From the IMG/VR virus record IMGVR_UViG_3300037993_000084, positions 1 through 38,252 of that record: a stretch of 38,252 nt of DNA; one strand, given 5' to 3'. How positions within the stretch are numbered: the first letter of the stretch is position 1; each line of letters starts with the position of its first letter. The position numbers and the translations under genes are program-made. This DNA comes from a virus. A model generated the notes under the pieces. That model had not been told where the DNA came from. It saw nothing but the letters and a program-made list of their open reading frames with translations, and did not search any database. Positions 30,903 through 38,252 of this stretch are shown one piece after another.

Positions 30903-32897
30903 ATGACCGTACCCGCTAACGCAGTCACCACACCGGACGTTACCAACGAAATCGTCCAGCAGTTCTTCATCGAGGGACAGAGCACGGGCAAGTCCCCGCT
31001 CAACTACCTTGATCACTTCCCGGAAACGGTGTGGAACAAGGGCATCCACACGCGACTCGTCGCGCTCATGTATACTCTCCTTGGTCCTTCGGGAGTAGGG
31101 TACCTCCGCCAGAACTACCTAGAAGCCCGCATCGCCATCGAAAACAACGGGCTGAAAACGACCGAACTAGATGAACTCTACAACAACATCTTCTCATTCG
31201 CTCGCTTCGCCACCGAGGTCTACGAACAGGACACGGAGGGACTGCTCACCCAGGCGCAGTTCGAACAGGTACAGGAATCCGACAAAGCCTACCAGAACCG
31301 TGCGAAATCCTTCCTCGCCGCCACCCGCGCAGGAGGTACCATCCTCGGCATTGAACTCGCAGCCAAGTCAGGACTGCTCACTGCTGTAGAGGTCATCGAG
31401 AACTACAAGGCTCTCTACGACGAACACTCCGATGACCGGCTAGGCATCCAGTGGCAGGGCGTCACACGTTCAACCGAGGAGGTCATTCTCCTGCCTCGAC
31501 AGGAACTCCCAACCAATGCGTTGCAGATACTCGACTTCACAGGTGAACTCCCGCCACTCACGGGTAGTTTCACACTGGCCTTCCCGCTAGCGGCTACGGA
31601 AACCGTCGAAAACGTGAGCCAGAACAACCCATCTACCGCAGAGCTTTCGTTCGAATCCGGGGCACACGAAATCCAGGAGGCGCTAGAAGCCCTTCCTGGT
31701 GTGGGCAATCTGAACATCCATGTCACCGGAGGACCGCTGCCGAGCAAACCCATCGAAATCGAATTCACCAACGAGCTAGCCGACCGTGTGATCCCGCCGT
31801 TGCTGGTGACCAAAAACACCTGCGCGAACGCCGAAGAACTACAGGTCGTGCTAGAGATTGAACAGAAGATCGTGGGTGCATCCGCTGACGGTGGTGTCTC
31901 TACCATCCCTCCGGAAAACTGGCAGTACGCGGAGGTCGCGCTCAGGCAGATCAAGCCGGTCACCACCATCATCAGCCCCGGCAAAGCTCCGAGCGTTACC
32001 AAACGACAGGTGCCGAACAGCGTTGCCTCCGACTCTGAGTACGCCGAAGTGCTGCGATACGTCACAGGTTCACGCACGATCACCTGGCCTCCTCTCGACT
32101 CGACCCACTGGATTGAGGGTGGCGTGGAGAAGGAGGCACCACAGACCGTCAACGGTGGCTCGCAGCACTACCTCAACTTCCACAACATCAGCACCATCAA
32201 AGCATACACAGGAGAGGCGCTGCTAGACCCGGACTATGAAGAAGGCACCTACGCACCCTACCCGGATGAACACCACGGCATCTTCTCCGCAGAACAGCGA
32301 GCGCTCTACCCGTTCCTCAACGCCTTCAACGACCCGACGCATGTATTCGAAGCCAATGAAGCCGCTCCATCACCGTCACTGCCAGTGTTCAAAGAAGGCC
32401 CGTACATCGAAGGCGTCTATCCTCTGGACTACACCACTGCGCCCGGAGCCAAACCAGACTTCGTGGTAGCAAGCACCCGCATGTGGTCATCCGAAGAACA
32501 CAATGAAGGATCAGACATCTTGGAGATTGACTTCGGCACTGTGCAGGCGTGCAACTTCATCACGTTCGAAGCGTCGAACAAGCCGTACGAAATCAATGTA
32601 GCCTATGACCTACTCGATGCTTCGCCGGAACGCCACTTCGTTCCCGTCACCTTCTCAGAACCGCATGTTGCTCAGTCTGTGCTCAGCATCGGACATGAAA
32701 CGAAAACCCCGAACCCGTGGGTCGTCATCCCTCTCAACTTCGGCAACATCGCTGGCGGGATGATCTACACGCGCTTCATCCGCCTAGAGTTCACGAAGCG
32801 CACCACCGAAGGGTCGCCGTTCACCGGCCCGAACGGGGAACTCAAACCGTTCAGTATCGAGGTCCGTAGCCTAAGAATTGGAAGGAACGTGTCATGA
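30903..32897 (+). CDS. Baseplate periphery protein (tail protein I position)
   Basis: 664 residues from ATG 30903 (GGAGG seven bases upstream). N-terminal helices (NEIVQQFFIEGQ; LNYLDHFPETVWN; TRLVALMYTLLG; YLRQNYLEARIAI) resemble the helical head of baseplate proteins next to J. After about residue 170 it changes to beta domains (DFTGELPPLTGSFTLAF; IEFTNELADRVIPPLLV). The last 200 residues (DILEIDFGTVQACNFITFEA; YTRFIRLEFTKRT) look like a discoidin or F5/8-type jelly roll, often carbohydrate-binding. Ends by ATGA overlap with the next gene. Confidence 0.6.
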   Translation: MTVPANAVTTPDVTNEIVQQFFIEGQSTGKSPLNYLDHFPETVWNKGIHTRLVALMYTLLGPSGVGYLRQNYLEARIAIENNGLKTTELDELYNNIFSFARFATEVYEQDTEGLLTQAQFEQVQESDKAYQNRAKSFLAATRAGGTILGIELAAKSGLLTAVEVIENYKALYDEHSDDRLGIQWQGVTRSTEEVILLPRQELPTNALQILDFTGELPPLTGSFTLAFPLAATETVENVSQNNPSTAELSFESGAHEIQEALEALPGVGNLNIHVTGGPLPSKPIEIEFTNELADRVIPPLLVTKNTCANAEELQVVLEIEQKIVGASADGGVSTIPPENWQYAEVALRQIKPVTTIISPGKAPSVTKRQVPNSVASDSEYAEVLRYVTGSRTITWPPLDSTHWIEGGVEKEAPQTVNGGSQHYLNFHNISTIKAYTGEALLDPDYEEGTYAPYPDEHHGIFSAEQRALYPFLNAFNDPTHVFEANEAAPSPSLPVFKEGPYIEGVYPLDYTTAPGAKPDFVVASTRMWSSEEHNEGSDILEIDFGTVQACNFITFEASNKPYEINVAYDLLDASPERHFVPVTFSEPHVAQSVLSIGHETKTPNPWVVIPLNFGNIAGGMIYTRFIRLEFTKRTTEGSPFTGPNGELKPFSIEVRSLRIGRNVS

Positions 32898-35806
32898 GCG
32901 CGCCTACAATCTCACAGAACTACAGCGGGGTCATCCTCGATCTGAACAAGTCTCCGCGCTTAGGGATAAGCATTGAACCTGGACAGACCTACTACCAGAC
33001 GTTCCTCCTACCGGAAGAACTACAGCGAGGAGTGTTCCCCAAGGAACAGCGCCTCCCGGCTCTGTCGGGCTTTCAGATCCTCATCGGCGTCAAGCAAAAC
33101 CTAAGCGAAATCTACGAGGCAAGCGCCGTCGAAGTCAACTACGTGCTCGAACAGTACGAGTTCGGATCTGGCTGGTCGCCGGTCACCAAGGGCACCCTCA
33201 AAGGCGTACCGTACGGCAACTCACGGGTCTGGATCGATGTGCTGTTTGACAACCCCATCGAACTTAGCGAGAGTCAGGTGCCTAGCGAAAACCGCAACGA
33301 GGCTCCGACCGAGTTCCGGCTCGCGCTTAGCTTCCCCGCTGCGGTCGAAGTTCTATCCTACGTGACACCGAATCCGTATTCGCACGGCGAAGGGTACCAT
33401 TCAGTCCCCAAGATCACGAAAGCCGCGAAGGAAGCGAAAGTAGCTACTCAGAAATCGGGCCGCGAAGTACGCGAAACCGAAGAACTACACGAACGCGAAG
33501 CGTGGACAAAAGAAGAAGGCGAAAGCCTGATCACCAAACAAGAACGCGAAGCCAAAGAACGGGTCCAGAAGGAACTACGCAGGGTGGACGAGACTCACGA
33601 AGCCGAAGCGCGAGAAGAATGGCAGGAAGAAGTCGAAGGCATCATGCGGATCCACGGGTCGTTCAACTTCCGTCTGCTAGCATTGGTGGCGGACAGTGGC
33701 ACCGACTTCCTCGGGGATCCCTATCGATCTGTCGCCATCGTGTCCGAAGCGCAGTCCGGAGGAGCTAACCCGAACACCGGCTACTGGCTGTCGTCACCGC
33801 AGCCGACACAGTTCGCTGTCGTCAGCCACTACTCAGATGTACGCCCGCTTCCAACCACGCCGACGTACGGCATCACCAACCTCATCGAGAACCCCAGCTT
33901 CGAGTACGACCTCGTAGGAGGTCTGCCTGCTCTATGGGTGGGAGCAGAAGGTCGAGAACTTCCAGAAGAGGAGGCTCTGCCTGCCGAAGAAATCGCAGCG
34001 GGTGAATGGCGTCAGCCGTTGCACGCGGTCCTCTTCTTCTCTGACTCCTCTGCTACCTTGAGAGTGAACCGCTTCCGGGGTGAATGGGAGGAACTGGAAG
34101 TCTACTCCAAGGGCGAAGGCATCAGCATCATCGAAACCCTTGAAGCGAAAATCCAGAAACAGAAAGAAGCTCGCGAAAAACGCGAAAAAGAGGAACGCGA
34201 AGCGCGTGAAAAATGGGTGAAAGAAGAAGAAGCAACCGAAATCACCAAAAAAGAACGCGAAGAAAAAGAAACGAAACAGAAAGAAGAACGCGAACACGAC
34301 GAGAAAGTCGAAGCCGAAGAACTCGAAGCCTTCGAACGGGAAGGTACCATTACCCGTACGTTTATCTCGAAGATCAACGAAAACCGTGCGCAGAACCCTC
34401 TCGGGTTTGAAGGTGAAACGTTTTGGGAAGAACGCGAAGGTCAGTTCTCCGCTATCAAGGGATTCCAGTACCTTGAAGTTGTCTCCAAAGGCGGCGGGGG
34501 TGTCGAACTCGATGAAGCAAGCGAAGTCCCGGTCAAGATCGGCGTGCCCATCACCTTGTCCTTCTGGATCCGCACGCAGAGCACGTCGTTGCCTATCGAA
34601 GTCCTCTTCGGTAACGACATCGTGGGCGAAGTCACCGAAGAACTTGAGGCTACGGACGAATGGGTTCGTCACGAAGTCACTCTCCCCCCAACCGAAACGG
34701 GCACAGCCAACGTTGTGATCAGAGTACCATGGCTTCACGGCACCCAAGTCTTCTTCCTCGATGGGGTCATGGTGAACAACGGCAACAGCGCAGCTAAGTA
34801 CATCGACGGCGACGTGATCAGTTGCCTCTGGAACGGCATCAAGGGTCGCTCATCGTCTGTTGAACTACAGGAACTCGAATCGGAAGAAAACTCCGTCGTG
34901 ATCGACTCGATGCTCATCGACCCGATGACCTCGGGCGTTGGGATGAACGTCTACTACACCAACGACCTCACCGGCAGCGAGGGAGAAGGCGAACCGTCCA
35001 TCGAAGATTGGGAACAGAAGCTCTGGACGCGCGTGCCGCAGACCTACACCACATCAGGCAAGACCACCATCGTCCTCCCCGCTCCCATCGTGGCGAAGTT
35101 CGTCAAGCTAGAGTTCACCAACCTACAACCGAAACCGTACACGCCGGGTGACTACCAGCGTCCCACGCAGTACAAGCTCTTCCCGAATTGGGTGAGCGAA
35201 GTGTTCCTCAAGCTGCTCTCTAGCCCGAACTTCGTCGTCGGCAACGTGGGCGTGGTCTTCGACAAGCTCGAACTGATGTACCAATACTACAAGAAGGACT
35301 TGGAACAGCAGCCAAACAGCCCGATGATCAAGGCTGCCGAATCTGGCGAAGCTCAGGATCTTGCTGATCCGCAGACCCTCTCGCTCATCAATCAGGTCAT
35401 CAACACCTACACCCAGCCACCGGCTGCGCAGGCTCCGCAGACCCTCATGGGCGAGGCGCAGAAGTCAGCGTCCCTCAAAGAAACCAACTACCCGGTCGAG
35501 CCGAACGCCGCCTTCAATGGCCCAGCGAACTTCCCGGTGTCTTCGCTCGACCGCACCAACATCGTCATCGACCAGGGCACGCCAGTCATGTTCTTCTACG
35601 TCACCTGCCGCCACGCTTACAAGGAACAGACCGGCCTCTTCGCGGAAAACAAAGCGTACTACGCGGGCATCAAGCAACTAGCCTTCCTCCGCGAAAGCTA
35701 CACCACCGTCGCGGACGGCAACCTTTACATCGAGACAGGTGCCGATGACGTAAATACTGACAGGAACGATTTCGTCGTGGAAGACGGGATCTGGTACACA
35801 GACTGA
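32894..35806 (+). CDS. Large baseplate/fibre protein with carbohydrate-binding-like modules and two coiled coils
   Basis: 970 residues. The first 160 are beta-rich (RLGISIEPGQTYYQTFLLP). Residues about 175-250 are a Lys/Glu/Arg coiled coil. Residues about 255-320 are beta again (FNFRLLALVADSGTDF). At about 329-400 a carbohydrate-binding-type module starts with TNLIENPSFEYDLVGG. A second coiled coil (about 412-485) is inserted before its remaining strands. A jelly roll with ITLSFWIRTQSTSLPIEV follows at 525-640, then a discoidin-like end. The fibre or tail-spike role is inferred. Starts and ends by stop-start overlap. Confidence 0.6.
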   Translation: MSAPTISQNYSGVILDLNKSPRLGISIEPGQTYYQTFLLPEELQRGVFPKEQRLPALSGFQILIGVKQNLSEIYEASAVEVNYVLEQYEFGSGWSPVTKGTLKGVPYGNSRVWIDVLFDNPIELSESQVPSENRNEAPTEFRLALSFPAAVEVLSYVTPNPYSHGEGYHSVPKITKAAKEAKVATQKSGREVRETEELHEREAWTKEEGESLITKQEREAKERVQKELRRVDETHEAEAREEWQEEVEGIMRIHGSFNFRLLALVADSGTDFLGDPYRSVAIVSEAQSGGANPNTGYWLSSPQPTQFAVVSHYSDVRPLPTTPTYGITNLIENPSFEYDLVGGLPALWVGAEGRELPEEEALPAEEIAAGEWRQPLHAVLFFSDSSATLRVNRFRGEWEELEVYSKGEGISIIETLEAKIQKQKEAREKREKEEREAREKWVKEEEATEITKKEREEKETKQKEEREHDEKVEAEELEAFEREGTITRTFISKINENRAQNPLGFEGETFWEEREGQFSAIKGFQYLEVVSKGGGGVELDEASEVPVKIGVPITLSFWIRTQSTSLPIEVLFGNDIVGEVTEELEATDEWVRHEVTLPPTETGTANVVIRVPWLHGTQVFFLDGVMVNNGNSAAKYIDGDVISCLWNGIKGRSSSVELQELESEENSVVIDSMLIDPMTSGVGMNVYYTNDLTGSEGEGEPSIEDWEQKLWTRVPQTYTTSGKTTIVLPAPIVAKFVKLEFTNLQPKPYTPGDYQRPTQYKLFPNWVSEVFLKLLSSPNFVVGNVGVVFDKLELMYQYYKKDLEQQPNSPMIKAAESGEAQDLADPQTLSLINQVINTYTQPPAAQAPQTLMGEAQKSASLKETNYPVEPNAAFNGPANFPVSSLDRTNIVIDQGTPVMFFYVTCRHAYKEQTGLFAENKAYYAGIKQLAFLRESYTTVADGNLYIETGADDVNTDRNDFVVEDGIWYTD

Positions 35807-38252
35807 TGCCGGTACAGCCGAACATACCCCTTGGAGATGAGTTCACCAACCTAGTGTGGACCAACTACACGTCGTTCGATGAAACGACGCGGGACCGTCT
35901 GCCTACTCAGAAGCACTTGGACATCCGCCCGTTCACGGAAACCCCGATCCTCGCCAGCGGCGGAGACTTCCTTGCTCCGGAAGATTGGGAGCTACCTCCG
36001 AATAGCTCGACCGGATCCGAAGCTGGCACCAAAGGCTTCCCCGTACTCAACCTCCGCACTATCGAAAACGGTACCGTCGAAGCCACATCCATTGTCAAGA
36101 GCCACCCGCTAGACTTCACTCAGTTCGCCCCCACCGATCTGATCGTCTTCACGCTACCGTTCTATTCAGAAGCCGTGGTCGAGGCTACCTCAAGCTACAT
36201 CGAATTCATCGACGCGCAGGGTCGCTCCGTCGCCATCAAATTCAGCGCAAGCGAAGTCGCACTCACTGGCGAAAATCCGTACTTCCAGGTCAAGCTCGAA
36301 CGCCTTGAAGAAGCCGAACTCAGCCTCAATGAAATCGTCGGGGTACGGTTCAAGGTCGCGGCCACGGAAAGCATTATCGTCTACATCATGGGCCTTCGGC
36401 TCATCAAGGCTACGCTCTCCGAAGCACAGCCAGGTTGGGTCCAGGCACCGGCTGACTTCGACAACTGGAATGGTCGCTACCACAAGACAGTGCCGCTTGG
36501 CAGCCTCGAACGTGCTCCGGACTACCAGCAGAGCATCATCTGGAAGTCCGCTCCTCTTGCGGGACCGCTTGATCCTCGCGCCGTTGACACTGAGTTCGGC
36601 GTGGTGTTCAACGTTGGTGAACTCGCAAACTCGAACGAGTTCACTATGTACTTCCGCCAGGAATCCAAGATTTTCACGACCATGCTCGACCTCATCGGGG
36701 TCACCATGGCGGAACTCGACGGTCGTCCGATGCCTGACCTTGGCACACGTCAGTTCAATCCACGCACCGTGGGCGAATTCGATGAGACAGAGATGGAAGA
36801 ACTCGACCGCTTTGACATGGAAGAACTTGAGCGTCAGGCAGTGCCTAACCCGGTGCTTGAGAGTTGGGTGTACTTCACCTTCGCGTGGGACAAAACGGAA
36901 CCAAGCATCTCTATGGGCAATAGCTCGGGCCTCTCGTACAACTTCCCCGACCTCGAAGGACTCGTCACCCTAGAACCGAAACACAACTACTTCGTTGTGT
37001 TCACTCTAGAAGGATCCACTGCCCGCGCTCGCCTGTACGATCTAGAGCAAGTGCTTGAAGACGGCGGACTCGAAGAACTTGGGGCGGGTATCTACGAGCC
37101 GACCGGAGACTACTTCTCTGTCAAACAGACTCCTCTCTTTGACACGACCATCGTGGACGACGATAACGTGTTCCGTCGCCGTAAGGGACGCATTGGATGG
37201 AGCACGAACTTCCAAGATGGCGACGTGTTCCTCCGCTCGATCCGCCCACGCGGTGTGACCTTCGCGGAATATGAATCGGCTCCGCTCGAAAGCCACACAC
37301 CTGTCGCTGGGGCCAGCCTGTTCGCCAGCGTACTACCGGAAGACACTTCTCTGTGGGGAGGAGGGCTTGCCCTCTACCCGGAAGGCACCACTCACTCCTT
37401 CCTAGAGCTTGACAAATCTCGCACGACTGTCAAGAACGGATTCAGCTACCGTGTCACCAACAAGGGTGTCGCCAAGCAGGGTGAATACCAGGGCTTGACC
37501 ACCGAATTTATGAACTTCACTGACTTCGAACAGATGCAGATCGAGTTCAATCTGTGGTACGCTGGCCCTGCTCGCGAACGCGAAAAGATCGAAAAGCTCT
37601 ACCGTGGGTTCTACCCTGGCAACAGGTCATTCCCTGGCCCGGAGCGTTACCCTGGTGCCAAAGTCATCGTCACCACCGAACCGACTGTCGCTAGCATCAT
37701 CGCGGAGTTGGTCAGCACGGACGGTACTGTCATCCCTCTCGTCATGCCAGAACTCGAAACGAACCAGTGGCAGCATATCACACTGCGCGTTCCACTGTCG
37801 GAAGTCATCCAGACAGGCTACTACCAGCTACGGATCCTACAGCAGACACGCCTCGCTACGAACTGGTGGCTCGATAGCCTCAAGGTCTTGCAGCGGGCCG
37901 TCGCATGGAGCGCTCGCTCAGTCACCCAGGATCCGTGGGGAGGTACCTACGCTCCGTGGACTGACTTCATGGACGTGGTGAATGACCGGGAACACAATAG
38001 CGGCATCTCGCTTGAGCCTCGCGGCAAGGAGCTACAGCTACGTGGACGTGCCCGCAGGCAAGACGTGACTATCCAGAAGCCACAGATCATACCTCGCTAC
38101 GCAGAGCTAGGTCGTCTGGTGTGGCCGGAGGAAGCGTACCCTACCCTGCCTCAGCAGCTTGAAAACCTCATCCTCAACCCCAGCTTCGAGTATGACACAC
38201 TCGCAACCTCTACGCCTAAAAGCTGGGCGTTCCCTACTCCTGGTATGACGCT
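35806..38252 (+). CDS. Large fibre/baseplate protein, 3' end outside window
   Basis: At least 815 residues; ATG 35806 overlaps the stop of the previous gene (TGATG), and the frame is open to the window end. Repeated beta-sandwich domains are visible (SSYIEFIDAQGRSVAIKFSA; RLYDLEQVLEDGG; LQIEFNLWY-like strands), with WWLDSLKVLQRA typical for the last strand of carbohydrate-binding modules. Near the end NLILNPSFEYD starts a new module like that of the preceding protein. Probably part of the receptor-binding apparatus; the missing end prevents a firm call. Confidence 0.6.
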   Translation, partial: MPVQPNIPLGDEFTNLVWTNYTSFDETTRDRLPTQKHLDIRPFTETPILASGGDFLAPEDWELPPNSSTGSEAGTKGFPVLNLRTIENGTVEATSIVKSHPLDFTQFAPTDLIVFTLPFYSEAVVEATSSYIEFIDAQGRSVAIKFSASEVALTGENPYFQVKLERLEEAELSLNEIVGVRFKVAATESIIVYIMGLRLIKATLSEAQPGWVQAPADFDNWNGRYHKTVPLGSLERAPDYQQSIIWKSAPLAGPLDPRAVDTEFGVVFNVGELANSNEFTMYFRQESKIFTTMLDLIGVTMAELDGRPMPDLGTRQFNPRTVGEFDETEMEELDRFDMEELERQAVPNPVLESWVYFTFAWDKTEPSISMGNSSGLSYNFPDLEGLVTLEPKHNYFVVFTLEGSTARARLYDLEQVLEDGGLEELGAGIYEPTGDYFSVKQTPLFDTTIVDDDNVFRRRKGRIGWSTNFQDGDVFLRSIRPRGVTFAEYESAPLESHTPVAGASLFASVLPEDTSLWGGGLALYPEGTTHSFLELDKSRTTVKNGFSYRVTNKGVAKQGEYQGLTTEFMNFTDFEQMQIEFNLWYAGPAREREKIEKLYRGFYPGNRSFPGPERYPGAKVIVTTEPTVASIIAELVSTDGTVIPLVMPELETNQWQHITLRVPLSEVIQTGYYQLRILQQTRLATNWWLDSLKVLQRAVAWSARSVTQDPWGGTYAPWTDFMDVVNDREHNSGISLEPRGKELQLRGRARRQDVTIQKPQIIPRYAELGRLVWPEEAYPTLPQQLENLILNPSFEYDTLATSTPKSWAFPTPGMT

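Noticed and set aside
31415-32152. Minus-strand open frame of 245 codons
   Set aside because: Lies wholly opposite the 664-residue baseplate gene, with Ser-rich shadow composition and no overlap with any minus-strand operon.
33932-34747. Long minus-strand open frame, Phe-rich
   Set aside because: It is the mirror of the Lys/Glu codons (gaa, aag) of the coiled-coil region on the + strand, has a run of Phe that fits no protein family, and has no ribosome binding site.
1-38252. tRNA genes, CRISPR arrays, integrase, att sites or replication origin
   Set aside because: None was recognised on either strand by reading; no integrase or repressor genes are present in this window, so lifestyle cannot be stated.

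Overview
The window is part of the genome of a contractile-tailed double-stranded DNA phage (myovirus type). The evidence is a nearly complete virion gene set on the + strand: scaffold, decoration protein, major capsid protein, connectors, tail sheath, tail tube, two frameshift-coupled tail chaperones, tape measure, baseplate hub with cell-wall hydrolase domains, gp25-like and J-like wedge proteins, and large fibre/baseplate periphery proteins. No 16S, tRNA or bacterial housekeeping gene is visible. The host cannot be read directly. Two muralytic domains in the tail hub, a lipobox lipoprotein, TTGACA-N17-TANNNT promoters and near-leaderless starts fit an actinobacterium, but that is inference.

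Layout. 1-3.4 kb: C-terminal part of a zinc-ribbon scaffold or protease-tail protein with a nested internal start, then decoration protein and major capsid protein, closed by a UUCG-loop terminator. 3.4-5.1 kb: an HNH endonuclease, a shared terminator, and a minus-strand pair (papain-like cysteine peptidase homologue; fibre-tip protein split by a -1 frame break). 5.2-6.7 kb: three + strand genes of unknown role. 6.6-11.3 kb: a minus-strand accessory island of tightly overlapping small genes. It holds a membrane/lipoprotein cassette, an FmdB-like zinc ribbon, a PPP-type phosphatase and other small proteins, driven by at least two good sigma70-like promoters. 11.3-15.4 kb: head-tail connector genes, including a shortened tail-tube paralogue. 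15.9-21.4 kb: sheath, tube, chaperones, tape measure. 21.4-30.5 kb: baseplate hub and wedge. 30.9 kb to the window end: baseplate periphery and fibre proteins; the last gene runs off the edge.

Six free-standing homing-type endonucleases (five HNH, one LAGLIDADG) are scattered between genes, mostly virion genes, within about 27 kb. The genes are compact: ATGA, GTGA and TGATG stop-start overlaps are the rule, so translational coupling probably sets the ratios of virion parts.

The most unusual points are: the split fibre-tip gene; the hub protein carrying lytic transglycosylase-like and NlpC/P60-like domains inside the hub fold; a GNAT acetyltransferase-like domain fused to a baseplate-operon protein; the A AAT TTA frameshift site with a downstream stem; the short tube paralogue beside an HNH gene; and promoters whose -35 boxes contain the stop codon of the gene before.
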